Part shown: positions 16,305-25,345 of the stretch, piece by piece
Numbering within the stretch: the stretch's first letter is position 1
How the letters are laid out: each line of letters starts with the position of its first letter
Source of the DNA: an uncultured Eubacteriales bacterium
GTDB taxonomy: Bacteria > Bacillota > Clostridia > Christensenellales > Aristaeellaceae
Length of the DNA: 64,000 nucleotides
Direction: 5' to 3'
Assembly: GCA_902796025.1 (NCBI GenBank)
Contig: CADBNW010000217.1
Location: 1-64,000, forward strand
Position numbers and translations under genes: made by a program
Notes under the pieces: generated by a model
The model's database searches: none
Seen by the model: the letters and a program-made list of their open reading frames with translations, nothing else
What the model was told of the DNA's origin: nothing

Positions 16305-18539
16305 ATGAAGCAAAGCCTGAACGGGACCTGGAGCCTTAAGGGCTTTAAGCCCGACTGCGCGCAGCCGGCGCTTACCCTTGGCGCCATGGTGCCCGGCAAC
16401 GTGGAGCTGGACCTTTCTCGCGCGGGGATCGAGCCCGACCCCTTCTTTGCCGCAAACGAATATCTCTACCGAAAGTACGAGACCTGGGACTGGGAGCTTG
16501 AACGCACATTTTCCCTTGACGAGCACCCAGACGCGGATGTGTTTTTGGTATTCGAGGGCCTGAACTGCATAAGCGACATCCTGATCGACGGAAATACAGC
16601 CGGGCATTTTGAAAACGCGCTGATCCCTGCACGCCTTGACATAAACGCTTTGGCGCCCGGCCAGCATACGCTTTGCGTGCGCATCCATTCCGCGCTGAAA
16701 AGCGCGATGGAGCGCGATTATCCCGTGGCTGGGCGGGGCCCAGAGGGAGCAGAGGAAGCTACGCGCCTGCGCATGCCGGCCCATTCCTTTGGCTGGGACA
16801 TCATGCCGCGCTTTCTGTCGGCGGGCATGTACCGCGACGTATACGTCGAGATCCTGCCGCGCGTCCGCTTTACGCAGGTTTACTTTGCTACTCGCCGGGC
16901 AAACGAGCATAGCGCCGAGGTCGCCTATAAGTTCAGCTTTACCACCCCGGATAACGATCCCGCGCGCTACAGCGTGCGCGTGCTGTTGGATGGACAGCAG
17001 GTTTCCCTCCATCACGCCCGCTTTGTAAGCGGGGGAGACAGCTTTACTGTTAACGCGCCAAAGCTCTGGTGGCCAAGGGGCTACGGCAGGGCTGAGTTAT
17101 ACGACATAACCTTCGAGCTTTATTGCGATGACGTGTTCCAAGACAGCGTAACGCAAAAGCTCGGTATCCGGCAAATCGAGATCGCGCACAAAATGGCGCC
17201 CGGCGACGAGGGCGAGTTCCTCGTGCGCGTAAACGGGGAAAGGGTCTTTTTGAACGGCTCCAACTGGGTGCCGCTGGACGCCTTTCACAGCCGCGACAGT
17301 AAGCGCCTTGAGCGCGCCGTCCAGCTGTTTTCGGATTCCAACTGCAATATCCTAAGGCTTTGGGGCGGGAACGTCTACGAGAGCCAGCGCCTGTTTGAGC
17401 TTTGTGACGAATACGGCATCCTCGTCTGGCACGATTTTGCCATGGCCTGCGCGATCTATCCGCAGGACGACGCCTTTGCTGACGTCATCGAGCAGGAGGC
17501 CGCGCAGGTCATCCGTAGCGTTCGAAACCATCCCTGCCTGCTTTTGTGGTCCGGCGACAACGAGGTGGACGAATGTTACCTGTGGCGCGGCTACACGCCC
17601 GAGGGAAATCGCTATAACCGCATCACCCGCGAGATTTTGCCGAGAGCGGTCAGGCAGAACGATCCCTATCGCATGTTCCTGCCTTCCAGCCCGTTTATCG
17701 ATGGCGGCGTAAAGCGCTATCAGGTGCCGGAGCAGCATCTGTGGGGTGCAAGGGCCTGGTATAAGGACGACTTTTACAAAAACACCAGCGCCCATTTCGT
17801 GAGCGAGTGCGGCTATCACGGCTGCCCCGCGCCAGAATCCCTCAGGCGCTTTATCCCTGAGCAGGAGCTAAACGACCCCGCGTCGCCCTCGTGGATCGCC
17901 CATTCCAGCGAATACGAGCCGCTGTATAAGCGCGGATACCAGCGAAACCAGCTGATGCTGGATCAGGTAAAGCTGATGTTTGGCTGCGTCCCCGAAAAGC
18001 TTGAGGACATGGCGTTTCTCAGCCAGTTCGTGCAGGCGGAGGCGTACAAATACTTTATAGAAAGCGCAAGGGCCCGCGCCTTTCGGCGCACGGGCATCAT
18101 CTGGTGGAACATGCTGGACGGCTGGCCGCAGATCAGCGACGCGGTGGTGGACTGGTACTTTGTAAAAAAGCGGGCCTACAAAGCGATCTGCCGCGCGCAG
18201 GAGCCGGTATTGGTGCTGCTTGACGAGCCGAGCGGCTGGGAGCAGGACGTGCTGATTTCAAACAACAGCCTAAAGGATGTGCGCGTGCAGCTTCGTTTGT
18301 GGGACGCGGATACCAACGATACCCTGCTGGAGGGCGCGTTTTCCTGCAAGGCCAACTCGGTCCAGCGCTGCGCGAGCCTTCGCGTGTTCAGTTCGCAAAA
18401 GCGGCTGATCCTGATCGAATACGATCACGGCGAAGGGAAAAAGCGCAGCCACTATCTTGCGGGCTTTCCGACCTACAGCATGGAGCAGGCCAAACGCTGG
18501 GCGGCATACATCGATGAAGAAGCGGTACAAAAGCAATGA
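16305..18539 (+). CDS. Beta-mannosidase, glycoside hydrolase family 2
   Basis: A 744-residue GH2 enzyme without a signal peptide, so cytosolic. The N-terminal jelly roll (LNGTWSLKGF, VPGNVELDL, FEGLNCISDILIDG) is of the beta-mannosidase subfamily, followed by the immunoglobulin-like domain and the TIM barrel (LRLWGGNVYES, GILVWHDFAMACAIYP). The acid/base is Glu420 in GDNEVDE and the nucleophile is Glu501 in FVSECGYHG. It removes terminal beta-mannose from imported manno-oligosaccharides. AGTGGAGG precedes the ATG. Its stop overlaps the start of the radical-SAM gene (ATGA), so the glycosidase is translationally coupled to an RNA-metabolism operon, which is odd for a carbohydrate gene. Confidence 0.93.
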   Translation: MKQSLNGTWSLKGFKPDCAQPALTLGAMVPGNVELDLSRAGIEPDPFFAANEYLYRKYETWDWELERTFSLDEHPDADVFLVFEGLNCISDILIDGNTAGHFENALIPARLDINALAPGQHTLCVRIHSALKSAMERDYPVAGRGPEGAEEATRLRMPAHSFGWDIMPRFLSAGMYRDVYVEILPRVRFTQVYFATRRANEHSAEVAYKFSFTTPDNDPARYSVRVLLDGQQVSLHHARFVSGGDSFTVNAPKLWWPRGYGRAELYDITFELYCDDVFQDSVTQKLGIRQIEIAHKMAPGDEGEFLVRVNGERVFLNGSNWVPLDAFHSRDSKRLERAVQLFSDSNCNILRLWGGNVYESQRLFELCDEYGILVWHDFAMACAIYPQDDAFADVIEQEAAQVIRSVRNHPCLLLWSGDNEVDECYLWRGYTPEGNRYNRITREILPRAVRQNDPYRMFLPSSPFIDGGVKRYQVPEQHLWGARAWYKDDFYKNTSAHFVSECGYHGCPAPESLRRFIPEQELNDPASPSWIAHSSEYEPLYKRGYQRNQLMLDQVKLMFGCVPEKLEDMAFLSQFVQAEAYKYFIESARARAFRRTGIIWWNMLDGWPQISDAVVDWYFVKKRAYKAICRAQEPVLVLLDEPSGWEQDVLISNNSLKDVRVQLRLWDADTNDTLLEGAFSCKANSVQRCASLRVFSSQKRLILIEYDHGEGKKRSHYLAGFPTYSMEQAKRWAAYIDEEAVQKQ

Positions 18540-19864
18540 CACATAAGATCTTGCGCGTGGAGGAGGGCAGCATCGCCCAGGAGCTCGGCCTTGCGCCGGG
18601 GGACGAATTGGTCAGCATAAACGGTCAGCCGATCATCGATTTTGTGGACTACCAGGCGCTGTGCGCCGAGGAGGAGCTTTCCCTGCTCGTTCGGAGCGGT
18701 CAGGAGGAGACGCTCTACGAGCTGGAAAAGGACGAGTGGGAGCCTCTGGGGCTGGAGTTTGGCGGCAACATGCTTGGCAAGATCCGCCTGTGCGCGAACC
18801 GCTGCCGCTTCTGCTTTGTGGATCAGCTGCCAAAGGACGCGCGCCCCTCGATGCGCGTAAAGGACGACGACTGGCGTACCTCTCTGCTGTTTGGCTCGTA
18901 TGTGACGCTTACCAACGTCACCGACAAGGAGTTTGAGCGCATCCTTGCGCGGCGCGCTTCGCCCCTGTACATCTCCGTGCACGCGACCGACGACGCTGTG
19001 CGAAATGATTTATTGCGCAGCAGAAGAAAAATAGACCTGATGGGCAGGCTGAAGCGCTTAAGCGAAGCAGGGCTTTGCTACCACACGCAGGCGGTGGTGT
19101 GCCCAGGCATCAACGACGGGGCGATCCTTGAGCGCACGATAGACGATCTTGCTGATCTCCAGCCGGGCTGCCTGTCTCTGGCTGTGGTGCCGGTGGGCTT
19201 GACCGGTCACAGAGAGGGCCTTGATCCCCTAAAGCCCTTTGACCGGGACAGCGCAAGGCGCCTACTGGACATGACCGACCGAAAGCGCGAGCAGCTTTTC
19301 AAACGCCTCGGCACGCGCTTTGTGTTCCCCTCGGATGAAATGTACATCATCGCCGGAAGGGATTTCCCTTCGGACGAGGAGTACGAGGATTACGCCCAGA
19401 TCGACAACGGCGTAGGCATGTGCCGCCTGCTGGAAACGGAGTTTGAAGCCGCCTACGAGCTTCTTCCGAAAAAAATGCGTCAGCCTGTGCCCGGAAAGCG
19501 ACTGCTGATCGCCTGCGGGGTATCGGTCCAGCCCTTTATGGACCAGCTGATAAAGCGCCATCCCCTAAGCGGCACAAGCGTTAGCGTAAGGGCGGTGACA
19601 AACGGCTACTTTGGAAGCAGCGTCACGGTGAGCGGCCTGGTAACGGGCGGCGATTTGGCCTTGCAGCTAAAGGACGAAAAGCCTTCTGCCATATTGATCA
19701 CCTCCACCATGCTCAAGGAGGGCGGAGACTGCTTTTTGGACGGCACGAGGCTTTGCGACATCGAGCGCCAACTTGGCATTCCCCTGATCCCCGTGGGGCG
19801 AACGGGCGAAGAGCTGTTGGAGGCCATCCTTCAGGCTTCCGGTGTTGAACAGGAACAAGCATGA
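18536..19864 (+). CDS. PDZ / radical-SAM-like DUF512 protein
   Basis: A 442-residue protein of the family known as DUF512 (TIGR03279 type). A short PDZ-like domain (residues 1-40, GSIAQELGLAPGDELVSING) precedes a radical-SAM-like domain with the cluster motif CANRCRFCF near residue 85 and FVDQLPKDARPSM after it. A C-terminal DUF512 segment (LLIACGVSVQPFM, then SSVTVSGLVTGGDL) follows. The family is widespread in Gram-positive bacteria and cyanobacteria, and its reaction is unknown to me. It often sits near the EngA GTPase gene; here it overlaps by 4 bases both the beta-mannosidase before it and the next radical-SAM gene. Confidence 0.9.
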   Translation: MTHKILRVEEGSIAQELGLAPGDELVSINGQPIIDFVDYQALCAEEELSLLVRSGQEETLYELEKDEWEPLGLEFGGNMLGKIRLCANRCRFCFVDQLPKDARPSMRVKDDDWRTSLLFGSYVTLTNVTDKEFERILARRASPLYISVHATDDAVRNDLLRSRRKIDLMGRLKRLSEAGLCYHTQAVVCPGINDGAILERTIDDLADLQPGCLSLAVVPVGLTGHREGLDPLKPFDRDSARRLLDMTDRKREQLFKRLGTRFVFPSDEMYIIAGRDFPSDEEYEDYAQIDNGVGMCRLLETEFEAAYELLPKKMRQPVPGKRLLIACGVSVQPFMDQLIKRHPLSGTSVSVRAVTNGYFGSSVTVSGLVTGGDLALQLKDEKPSAILITSTMLKEGGDCFLDGTRLCDIERQLGIPLIPVGRTGEELLEAILQASGVEQEQA

Positions 19865-21729
19865 ATTTTGAGGTACCTATGACACTGTCAGAGCGAATCG
19901 ACGCGCTTTTGCCGCTGGTGCAAAAGCCCGCAAGATACATTGGCAACGAATACAACGCCGTGATCAAGGATCCGGCGCAGGTGGACGTGCGCTACGCCTT
20001 TTTGTTTCCGGACGTGTACGAGGTCGGCATGAGCCATCTGGGCATGAAGATTTTGTACCATACCCTGAACAAGCGCCCGGATACCTGGTGCGAGCGCGTA
20101 TTCACCCCCTGGCCGGATATGCATACGCTGATGAGCGAAAGGGGCATCCCGCTGTTTTCCATGGAATCCAGAACGCCAGTAAAGGACTTTGACTTTCTGG
20201 GCATTACCCTCATGTACGAAATGGGCTACAGCAATATCCTGCTAAGCCTGAAGCTTGCGGGCATCCCGCTCTTGGCGAGCGAGCGCAAAATCGGCAAATG
20301 GCCAATCGTCGTGTGCGGCGGCCCCTGTGCCTACAATCCGGAGCCGCTTGCGCCCTTTGTGGACATGTTCACCCTGGGTGACGGCGAAAACTGCGTGCAC
20401 CAGTACGTGGAATTGTATAAGCAATGCAAAAATGCCGCAGACCCCAAGGCGGAGTTTCTGCGCCGCGCGGCGCGGGAGGTAGACGGGGCCTACATCCCGG
20501 AATTTTACGACGTAAGCTATAACGAGGATGGCACGATCGCAAGCGTACTGCCAAAAGAGGGCAGCGGCGCGCCAAAGCTCGTGCGCAGGGCGCTTGTCAA
20601 CGACCTAAGCGCCGCGGATTATCCGGAAAAGCTGATCGTACCCTATGGCGAGGTCATCCACGACCGCATCATGCTGGAGATCTTCCGGGGCTGCACCAGA
20701 GGCTGCAGGTTCTGTCAGGCGGGCATGATCTACCGCCCCGTGCGCGAGCGAAGTCCCGAGCGCCTTATGGACCTTGCCAAAAATCTTGTTGCCTGCACAG
20801 GCTTTGATGAGATCTCACTCATGAGCCTGTCAAGCGGCGATTACAGCTGCCTTGGTTCATTGGCGCATCAGATGGTGGAGGAATTCATGCCCAAGCGGGT
20901 CAAGATCTCGCTGCCCTCCCAGCGCATCGACGCCTTTTTGAAGGATACCCTTAAGGAAACGCAAAAGGTGCGCAAAACTGCTCTCACCCTGGCGCCCGAG
21001 GCGGGTACACAGCGCCTTAGAGATGTGATCAACAAGGGCGTTACTGAGGAAGACCTGATGCGCGCCGTGGATGACGCCTTCAGCGAGGGCTGGAGCGCGG
21101 TAAAGCTGTACTTTATGATCGGCCTGCCCATGGAGACGGACGAGGACATTTTGGGCATCGCGGATCTGGCCGCAAAGGTGCGCGCAAGATACTTTGCCGT
21201 GCCAAAGGATAAGCGTGCGCCGGGGCTTCGCATCACGGTCAGCGCCTCCGTGTTCGTGCCAAAGCCGCACACGCCCTTTGAATGGTGCGCGCAGCTGGAC
21301 GCCCAAACCGTGCGCAGCAGGCAAAGGCTTTTGAAAAGCGAGCTGGACAAAATAAAGGGCGTAGAGTACAAGTACCACGAAATGGACGTAAGCTATCTGG
21401 AGGCCGCCTTCTCCCGCGGCGACAGGCGGCTTGCCGGGGTACTCATCCGCGCGGTGGAAAAGGGCTGCGAATTTGACGGCTGGACGGAGTTTTTCAAAAA
21501 AGAAGCCTGGGAGGAGGCCTTCCGCGAGGAGGGGCTCGATCCCGTGCAATACGCCTGCCGCGAGCGCCCGCTGGACGAGGTCTTTCCCTGGGATCACCTG
21601 GACTGCGGCGTTACAAAGGAATATCTGATCCGGGAGTATAAAAAATCGCAGCGCGCTGAGATCACGCCGGACTGCCGCAAGGGCTGCCAGGGCTGCGGAA
21701 TGAAGCGCTACGAGGGGGCGTGCAAGTGA
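19861..21729 (+). CDS. B12-binding-domain radical SAM protein, TIGR03960 type
   Basis: A 622-residue protein starting in an ATGA overlap at 19861. An alternative ATG at 19879 would shorten it by six residues. The N-terminal half has the B12-binding-like Rossmann domain (VGMSHLGMKILYHTLN, GITLMYEMGYSNILLSL). The radical-SAM motif GCTRGCRFCQAG lies near residue 277, followed by SLSSGDYSCL and TLAPEAGTQRLRD. A Cys-rich C-terminus (DCRKGCQGCGMK) may bind a second cluster. Together with the next gene it forms the pair that usually precedes RNase G and the ribosomal L21/L27 genes in Firmicutes. An RNA or tRNA modification role is likely but not proven for this family. Confidence 0.93.
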   Translation: MNFEVPMTLSERIDALLPLVQKPARYIGNEYNAVIKDPAQVDVRYAFLFPDVYEVGMSHLGMKILYHTLNKRPDTWCERVFTPWPDMHTLMSERGIPLFSMESRTPVKDFDFLGITLMYEMGYSNILLSLKLAGIPLLASERKIGKWPIVVCGGPCAYNPEPLAPFVDMFTLGDGENCVHQYVELYKQCKNAADPKAEFLRRAAREVDGAYIPEFYDVSYNEDGTIASVLPKEGSGAPKLVRRALVNDLSAADYPEKLIVPYGEVIHDRIMLEIFRGCTRGCRFCQAGMIYRPVRERSPERLMDLAKNLVACTGFDEISLMSLSSGDYSCLGSLAHQMVEEFMPKRVKISLPSQRIDAFLKDTLKETQKVRKTALTLAPEAGTQRLRDVINKGVTEEDLMRAVDDAFSEGWSAVKLYFMIGLPMETDEDILGIADLAAKVRARYFAVPKDKRAPGLRITVSASVFVPKPHTPFEWCAQLDAQTVRSRQRLLKSELDKIKGVEYKYHEMDVSYLEAAFSRGDRRLAGVLIRAVEKGCEFDGWTEFFKKEAWEEAFREEGLDPVQYACRERPLDEVFPWDHLDCGVTKEYLIREYKKSQRAEITPDCRKGCQGCGMKRYEGACK

Positions 21730-22391
21730 AGCTGATCTATGTGTATTCCAAAAAGGGACGACTGCGCTTTGTATCCCACCTGGAGCTGCAGCGCTTTTTG
21801 CTGCGCGCGCTGAACCGCACGGATCTGCCCATCACCTTCTCGCAGGGCTTCAATCCCCACCCGCTTTTGTCCATTGCGGGCGCGCTCGCCATGGGTTACG
21901 AAAGCGATTACGAGGTGTTCGAGGTGCGCGTGGACGGCGAGGTGCAGCGGGAGCATGCGCTGCAAACGATGCAAAGCGCCCTGCCGCAGGAAATGCACGT
22001 GCTGGACGTGGTATCCAGGCCCGACAATCACCCCGCGATGATGTCGCTTGTGCAAATGGCGGATTACGAGATCGTGCCTTTGCGGGAGCAGGACGCGCTG
22101 TTTGCGGCAGCCGAGGCTTTTTGGAGCATGGACAGCTGCATGGGCATCCGCAAAACAAAATCCGGCGAGCGGGAGGTCGACGTAAGGCAGCTGTGCAAGG
22201 GACTGAAGGCAGAAAACGGCCTGCTGAGGGCCCGGCTCATGCTCACGGAAAGGGACACCTTGAAGCCGGACCTTCTCATGGCGACGTTGTGCAAGCTTGC
22301 CGGGATTGAGGTCCCGTCGCTACGCGTTTGCCGCAAGGGGTTGCTTGGCGCGGACGCGCAGGGCCAAATGCAGCTGATCCATTTATTGTAA
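21720..22391 (+). CDS. Radical-SAM-associated DUF2344 protein (TIGR03936 type)
   Basis: A 223-residue protein starting at GTG 21720 (or GTG 21726) and overlapping the previous gene by 10 bases. The signature RLRFVSHLELQRFLLRALNR and the ITFSQGFNPHPLLS block identify the DUF2344 family. In many genomes it is fused to the radical-SAM protein encoded just before it, so the two very probably work as one complex. It has no membrane segment. The stop is directly followed by the RNase G start, with no gap. The reaction is unknown. Confidence 0.9.
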   Translation: MQVKLIYVYSKKGRLRFVSHLELQRFLLRALNRTDLPITFSQGFNPHPLLSIAGALAMGYESDYEVFEVRVDGEVQREHALQTMQSALPQEMHVLDVVSRPDNHPAMMSLVQMADYEIVPLREQDALFAAAEAFWSMDSCMGIRKTKSGEREVDVRQLCKGLKAENGLLRARLMLTERDTLKPDLLMATLCKLAGIEVPSLRVCRKGLLGADAQGQMQLIHLL

Positions 22392-23558
22392 ATGAACAAT
22401 AAGCTGATCCTTGGCCGCTATGAGGATAAAACCCTGGCGGCCCTGTGGGAGGATGGGGAGGTCACAGAGCTTACCCTCCTTCCAGACGCCGGGCAGGCCG
22501 CGACGGGCAGCATCTACCTTGGCCGCACGGTCAACCGCGCCCTGAGCCTGAACGCGCTGTTTGTGGACATCGGCCTTGAAAAAAACGCCATCCTTTCCGG
22601 CGAAAAGGAGCTGGAGCGCGCCAGATGCGCGCAGTTTGGAAGCGGAGAGATCCTGGTACAGCTTGAGCGGCTGCCAATGGGCGAAAAAGGCGCCATCCTC
22701 ACCTCGGATATCAAGCTGCCGGGCAAAAATATGGTGCTCATGCCCTGTACGGCGGGCTCTGCTGTGTCCTCCAGGATCCAGGACACAAACGAAAGAACGC
22801 GGCTTACGGAGCTTGCGCAAAGGATTTTGCCCGAAGGCTTTGGCCTTATCTGGCGCACCGCGGCGCAGGGCGAGGACGAAAAGGAGCTTTCACAGGAGCT
22901 TAACGCCCTGCTTGACAGGTGGAACGGCATCCTTCAGCGGGCAAGGTGCCACAAAGCCCCGGCGCTGTTATCAGACGAAGGGGGATTTACGCGCCTTATC
23001 ACAGATCTTGCGGCGATGCGGATAAACGAGATCCTCTGCCAGGATGCGCTGCTCTTTTCGCAGATGGAAAAGGCGCTTGCCCTGCAGGGCGTAACGGATA
23101 TCCCCCTGCGCGAAGGAAAAGGGGAGATGGACCTTTTCACGGTCTACGGCGTAAGCAAGGCGATAAAGGAAGCGCTTTCCCAAAGGGTATACCTGAAAAG
23201 CGGAGGCTTTCTGGTGATCGACCGCACCGAGGCGATGACCGTGATCGACGTAAACAGCGGTTCCTACGCGCCGAAGCTTTCAGCAAGGGAGGCCGCGCTG
23301 AACCTGAACCTCGAGGCCGCGGAGGAGATCGCAAGGCAATTGCGCCTAAGGGATACCGGCGGCATCGTGATCATCGATTTTATAGACATGCCGACGGCCG
23401 CGCAGGGCGAGGAGCTCACGCGGCAGCTAAAGCTCTTTCTAAAGCGCGACAGGGCGCGCAGCTGTGTATACGGACTTACGCGCCTTGGCCTTATGGAAAT
23501 GAGCCGCAAAAAGAAAAATGAGGAGCTGGGCCGCCTTACGGGCCCTAAAAGCAAATGA
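22392..23558 (+). CDS. rng: Ribonuclease G/E family protein, C-terminally short
   Basis: A 388-residue Rne/Rng-family endoribonuclease. The embedded S1 domain (SIYLGRTVNRAL, ALFVDIGLEKNAIL), the RNase-H-like part and the DNase-I-like catalytic core with its metal-binding motif (MTVIDVNSGSY and GGIVIIDFIDM) are present. It ends soon after GLTRLGLMEMSRKKK, where other RNase G proteins continue through a CPxC zinc link and a small multimerisation domain to about 480 residues. No stray frame downstream encodes the lost part, because miaB begins 4 bases before the stop. The enzyme matures or degrades RNA. The shortened form is probably genuine and may act as a dimer or monomer. Confidence 0.9.
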   Translation: MNNKLILGRYEDKTLAALWEDGEVTELTLLPDAGQAATGSIYLGRTVNRALSLNALFVDIGLEKNAILSGEKELERARCAQFGSGEILVQLERLPMGEKGAILTSDIKLPGKNMVLMPCTAGSAVSSRIQDTNERTRLTELAQRILPEGFGLIWRTAAQGEDEKELSQELNALLDRWNGILQRARCHKAPALLSDEGGFTRLITDLAAMRINEILCQDALLFSQMEKALALQGVTDIPLREGKGEMDLFTVYGVSKAIKEALSQRVYLKSGGFLVIDRTEAMTVIDVNSGSYAPKLSAREAALNLNLEAAEEIARQLRLRDTGGIVIIDFIDMPTAAQGEELTRQLKLFLKRDRARSCVYGLTRLGLMEMSRKKKNEELGRLTGPKSK

Positions 23559-24946
23559 TCAAGGATACACACGTACCAGCGGAAGAAATGCAGCGCCAGT
23601 ACGCCTATGCGCAGATGCTGCAAAAGCAGGGATTGGGGCTGAAATACTGCATCGTCACTCTGGGCTGCCAGATGAACGTGCGCGACAGCGAAACCATGAG
23701 CGGCTGGCTAAGCGGCATGGGCTTTACCCAGACCGCCGCCCGCGAGGACGCGGACATCATTTTGTACAATACCTGCTGCGTGCGGGAAAATGCGGAGAAC
23801 AAGGCCCTTGGCAACGTCATCTGGCTCAAGGAGCTAAAAAAGCTCAAGCCCAGTCTCGTCATCGGCATCTGCGGCTGCATGGTGCAGCAGGCCGGCGTGG
23901 GGGAGGAGCTAAAGCAACGCTATCCCTTTATAGACCTTGCCTTTGGCACGCATAACGCCTACCGCCTGCCGGAATACATCTACCGCATCCTGGTGGAAAG
24001 GCAGCGCGTGTTTGAGGTATGGAACACGGACGGTGAGATCCCGGAGGGCATGCCGGCAAAGCGCCAAAGCGGCATCAACGCCTTTGTAAACATCATGTAC
24101 GGCTGCAACAACTTCTGCACCTACTGCATCGTGCCCTATGTGCGTGGCCGGGAGCGCTCGCGCGCGCAGGAGGACGTGCTTGACGAATGCAAGGAGCTCG
24201 TCATGGGCGGCACAAAGGAGATCATGCTGCTTGGACAAAACGTAAACAGCTATATGGGCGGAGGCAGCGCTTTTGCAGAGCTTTTGGAGCAAGTGAGCAG
24301 GCTAGGCATCCAGCGCCTTCGGTTTATGACCTCCCATCCCAAGGATATAAGCGACGAGCTGATCCACTGCTTTGGCAGGATCCTAAACCTCATGCCGCAG
24401 CTGCACCTGCCGGTGCAAAGCGGCTCAAACGAGGTGCTCAAACGCATGAATCGCCACTACACGCGGGAAAAGTATCTGGAAACCGTGCAAAAGCTGCGTG
24501 AGGTCTGCCCCGACATCGGCCTAACCACCGACATCATCGTGGGCTTCCCGGGCGAAACTCTCTCACAGTTCGAGGAAACGCTTAGCCTTGTGGAGCAGGC
24601 GCAGTACGACGCGGCCTACACCTTTATCTATTCTCCCCGCCAGGGCACGCCCGCAGCGAGCTACGAGGATGGCGTCACGATGGAGGAAAAGACGCGCCGC
24701 ATCGAGCAGCTGATCGCCCTGCAGCAAAGCATCACGTCAAAAAAGCTTGCCGCGCAGCTTGGCAAAGCGGAAAAGGTGCTGATCGAAAGCGCGTCCACCA
24801 GAGACGAGGGCTTTGTGGGCGGCAAAACGCCCCGGGGCTTTATGGTAAATCTGCCGGGCGGCGCGGAGCTGATCGGCAAAACCGTAGACGTGCGCATCAC
24901 GGGACAGGGCAAAAATACGCTCAAAGGCGAAATGGTGAACAAATGA
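23555..24946 (+). CDS. miaB: tRNA-2-methylthio-N6-dimethylallyladenosine synthase MiaB
   Basis: A 463-residue methylthiotransferase of normal length, overlapping the RNase G gene by 4 bases. The N-terminal MTTase domain holds three Cys (TLGCQMN, NTCCVREN, GICGCM) for the auxiliary cluster. The radical-SAM cluster is CNNFCTYCIVPYVRGRERS near residue 185, and a C-terminal TRAM domain follows. The N-terminal extension (about 25 residues before the first Cys motif) and CCVREN are typical of MiaB rather than MtaB or RimO. It adds a methylthio group to i6A37 in tRNAs reading UNN codons. miaA, which makes its i6A substrate, lies six kilobases downstream in the same operon. Confidence 0.95.
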   Translation: MIKDTHVPAEEMQRQYAYAQMLQKQGLGLKYCIVTLGCQMNVRDSETMSGWLSGMGFTQTAAREDADIILYNTCCVRENAENKALGNVIWLKELKKLKPSLVIGICGCMVQQAGVGEELKQRYPFIDLAFGTHNAYRLPEYIYRILVERQRVFEVWNTDGEIPEGMPAKRQSGINAFVNIMYGCNNFCTYCIVPYVRGRERSRAQEDVLDECKELVMGGTKEIMLLGQNVNSYMGGGSAFAELLEQVSRLGIQRLRFMTSHPKDISDELIHCFGRILNLMPQLHLPVQSGSNEVLKRMNRHYTREKYLETVQKLREVCPDIGLTTDIIVGFPGETLSQFEETLSLVEQAQYDAAYTFIYSPRQGTPAASYEDGVTMEEKTRRIEQLIALQQSITSKKLAAQLGKAEKVLIESASTRDEGFVGGKTPRGFMVNLPGGAELIGKTVDVRITGQGKNTLKGEMVNK

Positions 24947-25344
24947 ACGAGGTATTTCAAAAAACGAGGGAGCTGGGCGAGGCGATCCGCCGCAGTCCCG
25001 AATACAGGGCGGTAAAGGCCGCAGAAGACAGGGCCATGGGCAGCGAGCGGGCTTCCCAGACCATGCAGCGCCTGATCGAGCTGAAAAGCAGGCTGGAAAG
25101 CGCGATGAGCGAAAACAAAAGCGACTGGGCGCAACTGGAAAGCATCCGCCTTGCCATCGACGAGGCCCGCACGGAAGCGGAGGGCATCGAGGAGCTTGTG
25201 GCCTTGAATGATGCGCGAGGCGAATTGGAAGCGATGATGGAAAAGGTCACTTCGCTCCTTGGCTATCTTGTGATGGGCGGCATGGGCGACGGAGACGACG
25301 ACGCCCTGAGTGCGCGCATCCATCAAAACGCGAGGGTGAACTGA
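24943..25344 (+). CDS. YlbF/YmcA-family regulator
   Basis: A 133-residue helical protein overlapping miaB by 4 bases. The pattern of an N-terminal helix (FQKTRELGEAIRRSPEYRAVK), a middle charged helix and a C-terminal ALNDARGELEAMMEKV helix fits the YlbF/YmcA (Com_YlbF) family. In Bacillus these proteins form the Y-complex, which binds RNase Y and promotes mRNA maturation, biofilm formation, competence and sporulation. Gene order miaB-ylbF-mutS-mutL is common in Clostridia and supports the call. The Gly/Asp-rich segment near the C-terminus (MGGMGDGDDDA) is unusual. Confidence 0.82.
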   Translation: MNEVFQKTRELGEAIRRSPEYRAVKAAEDRAMGSERASQTMQRLIELKSRLESAMSENKSDWAQLESIRLAIDEARTEAEGIEELVALNDARGELEAMMEKVTSLLGYLVMGGMGDGDDDALSARIHQNARVN

Positions 25345-25345
25345 T

